Below are positions 1 through 5,567 of a DNA stretch of 5,567 bases, piece by piece. Numbering within the stretch: position 1 is the first letter of the stretch; every line of letters starts with the position of its first letter. The DNA is from an uncultured Candidatus Udaeobacter sp. (GTDB lineage: Bacteria; Verrucomicrobiota; Verrucomicrobiia; Chthoniobacterales; UBA10450), in NCBI GenBank assembly GCA_955652245.1, contig CATPAV010000208.1:1-5567 (forward strand), given 5' to 3'. The notes under the pieces were generated by a model. That model saw nothing but the letters and a program-made list of their open reading frames with translations, was not told the DNA's origin and made no database searches. The position numbers were made by a program, and so were the translations under genes.

Positions 1-1
1 G

Positions 2-559
2 TCGAGGGAAATTTTGGCGGCGGCGAAAAAGCTTGGACTCAAATTGCGCATCCATGCCGATCAACTGACGAACTCAGGTGGCGCAAAGTTGGCGGCGGAA
101 TTCACAGCAACGACCGCGGATCACTTGGAGAAAACTGACGAGCAGGGGATCGCCGCGCTGAAAGCTGCCGAGGTCCAGCCAGTTTTGCTGCCGGGCTCGG
201 TCTACGCGCTTGGATCGACAGATTATCCGCGCGCACGAGAGATGATCGACGCAGGCCTTGCAGTCGTTATCGCGACAGACTTCAATCCCGGTTCATCGCC
301 GACGGTTTCGATGCCGATGATTTTGTCGCTCGCTTGCACGCAAATGAAAATGTCGCCAGCGGAAGCGATCACCGCATCGACCATCAATGCCGCATATTCC
401 TTAGGTCGCGGCGACAAGATCGGCTCACTCGAAACGGGCAAGCTCGCCACCTTCTCGATCTTTGATTGCCAAGACTATCGCGAGCTCGCCTATTGGTTTG
501 GCTTTTCTCAGACGCATTCGGTTTACGTCAAAGGCGAGCGCGTACTGGACAAAAATTAA
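2..559 (+). CDS. hutI: Imidazolonepropionase, C-terminal part (5' end cut by window edge)
   Basis: Imidazolonepropionase hydrolyses 4-imidazolone-5-propionate to N-formimino-L-glutamate, the third step of histidine breakdown, in the cytoplasm. It is a metal-dependent amidohydrolase (TIM barrel). The frame is open to the left edge, so 185 C-terminal residues are seen and roughly 230 N-terminal ones, including the first HxH metal pair, should lie upstream. The TTG at 14 is internal, not a start. Numbering from the first visible codon, IHADQL gives metal ligand His18, ADHLE gives His41, and ATDFNPGS gives Asp93. The spacings of 23 and 52 match those I recall for the Bacillus subtilis enzyme (H249, H272, D324). 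The C-terminal TINAAYSLG and GSLETGKLA segments are typical of amidohydrolase ends. The fourth residue of the HADQ motif is Gln where B. subtilis has Glu; many proteobacterial HutI share the Gln. The stop is TAA at 557-559. Other hut genes would be expected to the left but are not visible. Confidence 0.93.
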   Translation, partial: SREILAAAKKLGLKLRIHADQLTNSGGAKLAAEFTATTADHLEKTDEQGIAALKAAEVQPVLLPGSVYALGSTDYPRAREMIDAGLAVVIATDFNPGSSPTVSMPMILSLACTQMKMSPAEAITASTINAAYSLGRGDKIGSLETGKLATFSIFDCQDYRELAYWFGFSQTHSVYVKGERVLDKN

Positions 560-560
560 T

Positions 561-581
561 GCGGCGCTCATAGAGCGCCGC
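561..581. repeat. Perfect 9-bp palindromic hairpin between hutI and tig (REP-like)
   Basis: The left arm GCGGCGCTC (561-569) and right arm GAGCGCCGC (573-581) are exact reverse complements around a 3-nt ATA loop. The hairpin starts 2 nt after the hutI stop and ends 13 nt before the tig ATG. It is followed by CTACAGTACA rather than a T run, so it does not look like a classical intrinsic terminator. It could be a REP-type dispersed palindrome, a processing or mRNA-stabilising stem at the hutI 3' end, or a weak terminator. It occurs only once in this window, so the dispersed-repeat reading is inference. Confidence 0.75.
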
Positions 582-594
582 TACAGTACAAATC

Positions 595-1932
595 ATGAAG
601 GTCGAAGTTGAAACGCAGCCGGGGTCCGTTTCCACGCTGCAAATTGAGTTGCCGCCGGAAGAGGTTTCGAAGGAATGGGACGCGATCGCGAATAGTTTTG
701 CGCGGTTTGCCAAAATTCCTGGCTATCGGCCCGGCAAAGCGCCGCGTGCGGTAATCGAAAAAAGATTTCGCAAGGAGATTCACGACGAACTGACAAAAAA
801 ACTCGTCTCCAGAAGTTATCGCGACGCAATTGAGCAGAAACAATTGCGGGTGGTCTCACTGACGAACGTGGAGGACGTTCAATTTGGGGACGATAAATCG
901 ATGCGGTTTCGGGCGACGGTGGTGACGGCGCCTGAGTTTGAATTACCGGAATACAAAAATATTCCAGTGCAGTTGCCAGAGACGAAAGTTTCCGAGGCGG
1001 AAGTTGACGCGGCCCTGGAGCGTTTGCGCGAGCAATCGGCCGATTTTGTCGATGTCCCGGAGCGCGAGCTGCAAATGGAAGATTTCGCGGTGATCGATTT
1101 CGAAGGGGCGATCGAAGGCAGACCGATCAGTGAATTTGCACCGAATGCGAGCAAAAACCTGCACGGCGGCAAAAAGTTCTGGCTCCACCTTGGACCGGAG
1201 AATTTTCTCCCGCGATTTTGCGAGCAGATCACCGGCATGAAGCGAGGCGAGACGCGCAGCGTGCAGGTTGAATTTCCGGCGGAGTTTCCAGTGGCCGAGC
1301 TTGCCGGAAAGAAGGCGGACTACGCCGTGACGTTAAACGAAATTAAACAGAAGGTCCTTCCACCAATCGACGATGCGTTTGCCGCCAGGCTTGTGCCTGG
1401 AAAAACAGTTGCCGACCTTCGCCACATGATCGAACACGACCTCGAGCACGAAAAACACCACGAGGTCGAGCAGGCGAAGGGAGCGCAGATCGTCAAATTT
1501 CTCCACGAACATACCGCTTTTGATTTGCCACAGCCGCTTCTAAAAAATGAAACGCGGCGCGCTTTGAACGAACTAGTGCATCGTAACCGCGAGCGCGGTG
1601 TGCCCGATGACATTCTCAAAGGCAAAGAAAAGGAACTGGTGGGAGGGGCGGGGTCTCTCGCCGCGCACCGGTTGAAGACGAATTTTATTCTGAGCCGCAT
1701 CGCCGAGCGCGAAAAGATCGAAGTCTCGCGTGAAGAGCTTGACGCGCGCATCCGCGAAGAAGCCGCGCGTTACGACATTTCCGTGGACAAAATGCGCAAG
1801 CAATTGCAGGAGCACGACGGGCTTAATGGCCTGGCCGAACAGCTCCTGCTCGGTAAGACTCTTGATTTCCTGAAGGCGAATGTTAGCATCGAGAAGACGG
1901 AAGAACGCGCTGCAGTGGAAGAAAAATCATGA
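595..1932 (+). CDS. tig: Trigger factor, ribosome-associated chaperone and peptidyl-prolyl isomerase
   Basis: Trigger factor binds the ribosome beside the exit tunnel, shields nascent chains, and carries an FKBP-like prolyl isomerase domain. The product is 445 residues (E. coli 432), so full length. The N-terminal ribosome-binding domain (about 1-118) has the signature loop GYRPGKAP at 43-50, the same position as GFRKGKVP in E. coli, which fixes the ATG at 595 as the start. The FKBP-like domain spans about 160-248 (EDFAVIDFEGAIEG through YAVTLNEIKQK). The C-terminal helical chaperone domain spans about 255-430, including a charged, histidine-bearing stretch near 281-292. The tail (431-445) is acidic and looks disordered. 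No Shine-Dalgarno sequence precedes the ATG; the 5' neighbour is the 561-581 hairpin. The TGA stop overlaps the clpP start as ATGA, indicating translational coupling and one transcript with clpP and probably clpX. I see no clear promoter in the 35-nt gap, so transcription may start inside or upstream of hutI. Confidence 0.97.
   Translation: MKVEVETQPGSVSTLQIELPPEEVSKEWDAIANSFARFAKIPGYRPGKAPRAVIEKRFRKEIHDELTKKLVSRSYRDAIEQKQLRVVSLTNVEDVQFGDDKSMRFRATVVTAPEFELPEYKNIPVQLPETKVSEAEVDAALERLREQSADFVDVPERELQMEDFAVIDFEGAIEGRPISEFAPNASKNLHGGKKFWLHLGPENFLPRFCEQITGMKRGETRSVQVEFPAEFPVAELAGKKADYAVTLNEIKQKVLPPIDDAFAARLVPGKTVADLRHMIEHDLEHEKHHEVEQAKGAQIVKFLHEHTAFDLPQPLLKNETRRALNELVHRNRERGVPDDILKGKEKELVGGAGSLAAHRLKTNFILSRIAEREKIEVSREELDARIREEAARYDISVDKMRKQLQEHDGLNGLAEQLLLGKTLDFLKANVSIEKTEERAAVEEKS
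1917..1921 (+). promoter_or_regulatory. Shine-Dalgarno-like site for clpP, inside the end of tig
   Basis: GGAAG lies 7 nt upstream of the clpP ATG at 1929, within the last tig codons. It is the only start in the window with a reasonable purine-rich site at normal spacing, and it supports ATG 1929 (in the ATGA overlap) as the true clpP start. Confidence 0.5.
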
Positions 1933-2633
1933 GTGTATTTAATGAAAATTCATCGCAATCGGTGCTGATTCCGATGGTGGTGGAGCAGACCGGCCGAGGC
2001 GAGCGCAGCTACGATATCTACTCGCGGTTGCTCAAGGACCGCATTGTTTTCATCGGGACGCCGATGGACGATCACATCTCCAACCTTGTCATCGCGCAGT
2101 TGCTCTTTCTGCAAATGGAGGACTCGAAGAAGGACATCAATATCTACATTAATTCGCCGGGCGGATCGGTAACGGCAGGGCTAGCGGTTTACGATACGAT
2201 GCAGTTTCTCACCTGCGACGTGACGACCTATTGTCTCGGTATGGCTGCAAGCATGGCTGCGATTTTGCTTTGCGCCGGCACGAAGGGGAAGCGGTTCGCA
2301 CTGCCAAATTCCGATATCATGATTCACCAGGTCTCCGGTGGCGCGCAAGGGGCGGCAAGCGATGTTGAGCGTCAGGTGGATTACATGTTTAAGCTAAAGA
2401 AGCGCCTGATCAGCATTATCGCCCAACATACCGGTAAATCGGAAGAACAAGTGCGGCTGGATTCTGACCGCGATTATTATATGTCGGCCGCTGAGGCCAA
2501 GGCGTATGGCCTCGTCGATGAAGTGATTAGGTCTCGCAAGGAAGTGAAGCTGCTTGATGGCGCGACGCCGCCCTCTGGCGACCGCTCGGTGGCTGTTGCC
2601 GAGGCTGCATTACCGCGTAAAGCCGGGGCATAA
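1929..2633 (+). CDS. clpP: ATP-dependent Clp protease, proteolytic subunit
   Basis: ClpP is the barrel-shaped serine protease that degrades proteins unfolded by ClpX or another Clp ATPase. The product is 234 residues. The catalytic triad is intact: Ser108 in GMAASMAA, His133 in MIHQ, and Asp182 in DRDYYMSA. The Ser-His and His-Asp spacings (25 and 49) equal those of E. coli ClpP. The YINSPGGSVTAGLAVYDTMQ block (74-92) and SYDIYSRLLKDRIVF (27-41) are family hallmarks. A short N-terminal propeptide of about 10 residues probably precedes a mature end near SVLIPMVVEQT. After the usual end of the fold (GLVDEVI, to 200) there is an extra tail of about 34 residues, rich in Ala, Pro and charged residues, against a few residues in E. 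coli. The start overlaps the tig stop (ATGA), and clpX follows after 23 nt. The complete triad indicates an active protease rather than a ClpR-like inactive paralogue. Whether the genome has further clpP copies cannot be told from here. Confidence 0.97.
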   Translation: MSVFNENSSQSVLIPMVVEQTGRGERSYDIYSRLLKDRIVFIGTPMDDHISNLVIAQLLFLQMEDSKKDINIYINSPGGSVTAGLAVYDTMQFLTCDVTTYCLGMAASMAAILLCAGTKGKRFALPNSDIMIHQVSGGAQGAASDVERQVDYMFKLKKRLISIIAQHTGKSEEQVRLDSDRDYYMSAAEAKAYGLVDEVIRSRKEVKLLDGATPPSGDRSVAVAEAALPRKAGA

Positions 2634-2656
2634 GAGCACGCTTTTTAGAAACAAAC

Positions 2657-3937
2657 ATGGCCCGCGCTTCCAACCTCACAATGTGCTCGTTTTGTGGCAA
2701 GAGCCATGCCGAGGTGCGCAAGTTGATCGCCGGGCCGGGCGTTTATATATGCGACAGTTGCATTAACGTTTGCAAAAGCATCCTCGACAAGGAGCTCAAT
2801 GAGGACGCGAAGCGTCACTCTTCGAATATCCGCGTACCAAAGCCGGCCGAAATCCGGCGCTCTCTCGATCAGTATGTGGTTGGGCAGGAGATCGCGAAGA
2901 AAACGCTTTCGGTCGCGGTACATAATCATTTTAAGCGCGTTTTGCAGACTCCTGCGCCGCCCGATTCGTCCTCCGCATTTCAGCCTGATCCATTGGCCGA
3001 CGTTGAAATTGAGAAAAGTAATATCTTGCTGATTGGTCCAACCGGTTCCGGGAAAACGTTGCTGGCCAAGACACTGGCGAAAATTCTTGACGTGCCCTTC
3101 TGCATTGCGGATGCGACAACGCTCACCGAAGCGGGCTACGTCGGTGAGGATGTCGAGAACATCATTCTGCGGTTGCTGCAGAATGCGGATTACGACGTCA
3201 AGCGCGCGGAGATCGGCATCGTTTACATCGACGAGATCGACAAGATCGGCCGCAAGACTGACAACGTGAGCATCACGCGCGATGTCTCTGGTGAAGGCGT
3301 TCAGCAGGCGCTTTTGAAGATTTTAGAGGGCAGCACTTGCAACGTTCCGCCTCAAGGCGGCCGTAAACATCCGCATCAGGAATACATTCAGGTCAACACA
3401 GAGAAGATCCTCTTCATTTGCGGCGGCGCCTTCATCGGGCTCGATAAAATTGTTCAAAAACGGATCGGCCAAAAAGTGATGGGCTTTGGCAGCCCCACTC
3501 TAGAAGTCGAGGAAGCATTGCGAAAAGAAGCTATTCGTCATGTCGAGCCGGAAGATTTGCTCTCTTTTGGAATGATTCCGGAATTCATAGGTCGGTTGCC
3601 AGTTGTGAGCTGTCTCGACGCGCTAACTGAGCAAGAGATGGTCTCGATTTTGACTGAAACAAGGAATGCGATGGTCAAGCAGTATACCAAACTCTTCTCG
3701 ATGGAAGGCGTACGGCTCACCGTAACAAAAGACGCGCTCCGTGCTCTCGCAGCGCAAGCGGTCACAAAAGGAACCGGCGCGCGCGCGTTGCGCTCGATGC
3801 TCGAGCGGATCATGCTCGATATCATGTACGACGTCCCGAGCCGCGAAGACATCGCCGAAGTCACGCTTAATCGCGCCGTGGTCGAAGGCAAAAAGCTTCC
3901 GCTCGTTCGCAAGAAGCAAGACAAGACCGCCGCGTAG
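2657..3937 (+). CDS. clpX: ATP-dependent Clp protease, ATP-binding unfoldase subunit ClpX
   Basis: ClpX is the AAA+ hexamer that recognises degradation tags, unfolds substrates and threads them into ClpP. The product is 426 residues (E. coli 424). The N-terminal zinc-binding domain has Cys10, Cys13, Cys32 and Cys35 (CSFC and CDSC). In the ATPase core are Walker A GPTGSGKT (127-134), the substrate-gripping pore-1 loop GYVGED (160-165), Walker B IVYIDEID (188-195), and the RKH pore-entrance loop (236-238). MGF at 275-277 corresponds to the ClpP-docking IGF loop. The arginine finger is Arg313 in IPEFIGR, and sensor-2 is GAR at 374-376. All functional residues expected for an active ClpX are therefore present, and the docking loop agrees with clpP being the adjacent upstream gene. 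The start at 2657 places the zinc domain at the normal distance from the N-terminus, although no Shine-Dalgarno sequence is visible in the 23-nt gap. The stop is TAG at 3935-3937, followed within 15 nt by an inverted repeat. Confidence 0.98.
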   Translation: MARASNLTMCSFCGKSHAEVRKLIAGPGVYICDSCINVCKSILDKELNEDAKRHSSNIRVPKPAEIRRSLDQYVVGQEIAKKTLSVAVHNHFKRVLQTPAPPDSSSAFQPDPLADVEIEKSNILLIGPTGSGKTLLAKTLAKILDVPFCIADATTLTEAGYVGEDVENIILRLLQNADYDVKRAEIGIVYIDEIDKIGRKTDNVSITRDVSGEGVQQALLKILEGSTCNVPPQGGRKHPHQEYIQVNTEKILFICGGAFIGLDKIVQKRIGQKVMGFGSPTLEVEEALRKEAIRHVEPEDLLSFGMIPEFIGRLPVVSCLDALTEQEMVSILTETRNAMVKQYTKLFSMEGVRLTVTKDALRALAAQAVTKGTGARALRSMLERIMLDIMYDVPSREDIAEVTLNRAVVEGKKLPLVRKKQDKTAA

Positions 3938-3952
3938 CCGCCTTCGGCCGAG

Positions 3953-4043
3953 CGTTAAAAGCGTTACAAGGTTCAAGAGGGTGTAGAGTCGCATCGCCAG
4001 TCCAGCCGGCGTCCCGCATTGTAACGTTGTAACTCTTTTAACG
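3953..4043. repeat. Imperfect inverted repeat, 21-nt arms, in the clpX-cinA spacer
   Basis: The arms are 3953-3973 and 4023-4043. Reading inward, CGTTAAAAG pairs over 9 bp, one mismatch follows (3962/4034), GTTACAA pairs over 7 bp, a second mismatch follows (3970/4026), and GTT pairs over 3 bp. That is 19 of 21 positions, around a 49-nt GC-richer centre. The left arm is also a degenerate 9-nt tandem repeat (CGTTAAAAG, CGTTACAAG, then GTTCAAGAG), and the right side contains TTGTAAC twice, 8 nt apart (4019 and 4027). The arms are AT-rich compared with the flanking genes. The element begins 15 nt after the clpX stop and ends 13 nt before the cinA ATG, and it fills most of the only sizeable spacer here. 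No T tract follows either arm and I see no target-site duplication. Candidates are a small non-autonomous repeat (MITE or REP-like), a transcript-end stem, or paired protein-binding sites. Confidence 0.7.
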
Positions 4044-4056
4044 ATTCACGTCCCTA

Positions 4057-5301
4057 ATGCGTGTCGTCCTCCTCAATACTGGCACAGAGCTTTTATTAGG
4101 CGATGTCCAGGATGCGCATCTTGCTTTTATCGCGCGCCAGATTTTTCCGCTCGGATTGCGCATCGATGAACGAAGGACCGTGCCTGATGGCCCCGGAATT
4201 CGAGAGACTCTCGCGGAAATATTGCCGCGCGCAGAAATTTTGTTTGTCACCGGCGGACTCGGGCCCACCACCGACGATGTCACACGGGAAGCCGCGGCGG
4301 AATTGCTCGGGCTGAAATTGATCCGTGATCCAAAAGTGATGTCGACGATCTCGGAAAGATTTGCGACACGCGGCATTCAATTTACTGCGCGCGTGGAGCG
4401 TCAGGCTTTCGTCCCGACCGGAGCGGAAGTCTTACCTAATGAAAATGGCACGGCGCCCGGCCTTTACCTGCGCGCCAATCTTAACGCCCACATCAGTTCG
4501 TCTCATCTGTTCTTGCTCCCAGGGCCGCCGCGTGAGCTTCAGCCGATGTTTCGACGATGGGTGATGCCGATCTTGCGTTCGGTGCATCCGCCTTCGAAGT
4601 CGCTTGAATGCCGCATTTACCGCATCACCGGAATCGGCGAATCGCTGGTTGAAGAGGCAATCGGCGAAAAGATTTCAGCAATTCCCGAAGTTGAGCTGGG
4701 TTATTGCTCACGACCCGGAGACGTTGATGTTCGAATCATCGGCGAATCCAGTCTGCTCGAGCGGGCGGACAAAATCATCAGAACAACGCTCGGAGAGTCG
4801 ATTTATTCTACGAGCGAAGCAGCTTTGGAAGAGGTAATTGTGGAACTTCTTACGAAAAGAAAAGAAACGCTTGCCTTGGCGGAGTCGTGTACGGGCGGCC
4901 TGCTTGCGAATCGAATCACGAATATTCCGGGTGCTTCCGCAGTTCTTTTGGCCGCTTATGTGCCTTATGGGAATGAGGCGAAGATTGACCTGCTCGATGT
5001 CGATCAAAGACTAATCGAACGACACGGCGCAGTGAGTGAATCAGTCGCGCGTGCGTTGGCAGAAGGCGCGCGGACACGCGCAAAATCGACATATGCTCTT
5101 GCCACAACCGGAATCGCGGGGCCGACCGGCGGCTCATCGGAAAAACCGGCCGGGACTGTTTTCATCGCGCTCGCTGCATCGGACGAGACAATAGTGAAAA
5201 GGTTTTTCTTCCCGAGTGATCGCAAAACCTTCAAAGAGCTCGCCGCGCAAGCCGGGTTCGATCTTCTGCGTAGAAAACTGCTATCGATAGCGACTCAGTA
5301 A
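4057..5301 (+). CDS. cinA: CinA family protein (MoaB-like N-terminal domain plus NMN deamidase C-terminal domain)
   Basis: Two-domain CinA proteins combine an N-terminal MoaB/MogA-like (COG1058) domain, reported to hydrolyse ADP-ribose in some members, with a C-terminal PncC-type domain that deamidates nicotinamide mononucleotide in pyridine nucleotide salvage. The name comes from competence-inducible cinA in streptococci, but most members are not competence genes. The product is 414 residues, usual for the full-length form. Visible motifs are NTGTELLLGD (7-16), FVTGGLGPTTDD (63-74) and LPGPPREL (154-161) in the N-terminal domain. A linker domain spans about 180-255. In the C-terminal domain are AESCTGGLLANRIT (275-288) with the conserved serine, NEAKIDLL (306-313), RHGAVSE (322-328) and TGIAGPTGG (351-359). 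The stretch usually reading V-T-Y-S-N-x-A-K is VPYGNEAK (302-309), an uncommon variant. The ATG at 4057 puts the first motif at its normal distance, with no Shine-Dalgarno sequence upstream. The stop overlaps the 3' end of the opposite-strand transpeptidase gene. Confidence 0.94.
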   Translation: MRVVLLNTGTELLLGDVQDAHLAFIARQIFPLGLRIDERRTVPDGPGIRETLAEILPRAEILFVTGGLGPTTDDVTREAAAELLGLKLIRDPKVMSTISERFATRGIQFTARVERQAFVPTGAEVLPNENGTAPGLYLRANLNAHISSSHLFLLPGPPRELQPMFRRWVMPILRSVHPPSKSLECRIYRITGIGESLVEEAIGEKISAIPEVELGYCSRPGDVDVRIIGESSLLERADKIIRTTLGESIYSTSEAALEEVIVELLTKRKETLALAESCTGGLLANRITNIPGASAVLLAAYVPYGNEAKIDLLDVDQRLIERHGAVSESVARALAEGARTRAKSTYALATTGIAGPTGGSSEKPAGTVFIALAASDETIVKRFFFPSDRKTFKELAAQAGFDLLRRKLLSIATQ

Positions 5302-5567
5302 TCACCTACGTCGACTGGTGTGCCGACTTTGATCCGATCGTAAAATAACTTCGCGCCTTCCGCCGACTCGCGGATACAACCATGCGAAGCCGGATAACCG
5401 GGCAAAATCCCGATGTGCATGCCGACACCGTCTTCAGTCAAGCGCAGTAACCATTTCATGGTGGCGCCGGCAAAATGGGTTCCACTTGGCGCCGAATCGA
5501 TTCGCGCACTGACACCAGCGCGGACGATACGACCAGAACTGTCCACGAAATCGCCATAGAGACTGGA
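5295..5567 (-). CDS. L,D-transpeptidase (YkuD family), C-terminal part, cut by window edge
   Basis: YkuD-family L,D-transpeptidases make 3-3 peptidoglycan crosslinks or attach proteins to the wall outside the inner membrane, using a catalytic cysteine. The - strand frame is open to the right edge, so 90 C-terminal residues are seen; the GTG at 5546 is internal, not the start. Numbering from the first visible codon, GMHIGILPGYPASHGCIRE contains His51, His62 and the catalytic Cys64 (codon at 5376-5378), matching the LPGYPASHGC subtype of the family. The upstream segment TMKWLLRLTEDGVGMH and the end DRIKVGTPVDVGDY fit the last strands of the YkuD fold, where the protein normally ends shortly after the VGTPV strand. 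The N-terminal part, including any signal peptide or membrane anchor, lies beyond the window. The stop TGA (5297-5295) falls inside the last codons of convergent cinA, giving a 7-nt tail-to-tail overlap. The family assignment is firm; the exact wall substrate is unknown. Confidence 0.93.
   Translation of the reverse strand, partial: SSLYGDFVDSSGRIVRAGVSARIDSAPSGTHFAGATMKWLLRLTEDGVGMHIGILPGYPASHGCIRESAEGAKLFYDRIKVGTPVDVGDY

Noticed and set aside
14..16. TTG at 14 as the start of the first gene
   Set aside because: The frame is open to the window edge, and the protein would lack the N-terminal half of HutI including the first metal-binding histidines. The gene is simply truncated by the window.
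879..1751. Long - strand open frames opposite tig (119 and 143 codons)
   Set aside because: They lie wholly within a clearly assigned trigger factor gene, are rich in Ser/Arg/Cys with no recognisable motif, and are best explained as shadow frames.
2554..2766. + strand open frame bridging the clpP end and clpX start
   Set aside because: It overlaps both genes in another frame, covers the clpX zinc-domain coding sequence, and has an Arg/His-rich product with no family resemblance.
3937..3948. GCCG-CCTT-CGGC mini-hairpin at the clpX stop as an intrinsic terminator
   Set aside because: The stem is only 4 bp and is followed by CGAGCGTTAAAA rather than a T tract, which is too weak to call a terminator.
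3538..3994. Overlapping - strand frames opposite the clpX 3' half and spacer (128 and 123 codons), and a + strand frame at 3741-3986
   Set aside because: They are shadows of the clpX reading frame with low-complexity Ser/Arg or Leu/Arg composition and no independent evidence of coding.
3953..4043. CRISPR array or integrase attachment site
   Set aside because: There are no regularly spaced identical repeats with unique spacers, and no integrase, tRNA or cas gene nearby. The structure is a single inverted repeat.
4019..4056. Possible sigma-70 promoter for cinA using TTGTAA as -35
   Set aside because: At about 17 nt from either TTGTAA (4019 or 4027) there is no TATAAT-like -10; the hexamers found there are CGATTC and GTCCCT.
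5544..5546. GTG at 5546 (- strand) as the start of the transpeptidase gene
   Set aside because: The frame stays open to the right edge with plausible protein sequence, and 83 residues is too short for a secreted YkuD-family enzyme.

Overview
This is a bacterial chromosomal segment packed with housekeeping genes and almost no free space. It holds six protein genes: five on the + strand and one on the - strand at the right edge. The outer two are cut by the window ends. I see no phage, transposase, CRISPR, tRNA or rRNA sequence. Moderately high GC, the complete tig-clpP-clpX block, start codons mostly lacking a Shine-Dalgarno sequence, and the general protein style suggest a soil or freshwater Gram-negative-type bacterium. 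Verrucomicrobiota is my best guess, but this is inference from impression; Acidobacteriota and related groups are not excluded.

Layout. At 2-559 is the C-terminal half of imidazolonepropionase (HutI, histidine breakdown). A 35-nt gap, mostly filled by a perfect 9-bp hairpin (561-581), separates it from the protein quality-control block: trigger factor (tig, 595-1932), ClpP protease (clpP, 1929-2633, overlapping tig by 4 nt as ATGA) and ClpX unfoldase (clpX, 2657-3937). A 119-nt spacer (3938-4056) follows and carries a strong imperfect inverted repeat with 21-nt arms. Next is a full-length two-domain CinA protein (4057-5301). Its end overlaps by 7 nt, tail to tail, an L,D-transpeptidase gene on the - strand (5295 to the right edge).

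How the genes work together. Trigger factor meets nascent chains at the ribosome exit. ClpX recognises and unfolds tagged or damaged proteins and feeds them into the ClpP chamber, so the three adjacent genes cover folding and disposal of proteins. The 4-nt tig/clpP overlap and 23-nt clpP/clpX gap imply cotranscription. HutI, CinA (NMN deamidase/nucleotide salvage) and the L,D-transpeptidase (cell-wall crosslinking) are neighbours without an obvious functional link.

All catalytic residues that I could check are present in HutI, ClpP, ClpX and the transpeptidase. I did not find a new biological system here. The most noteworthy items are the two non-coding repeats, especially the inverted repeat between clpX and cinA.
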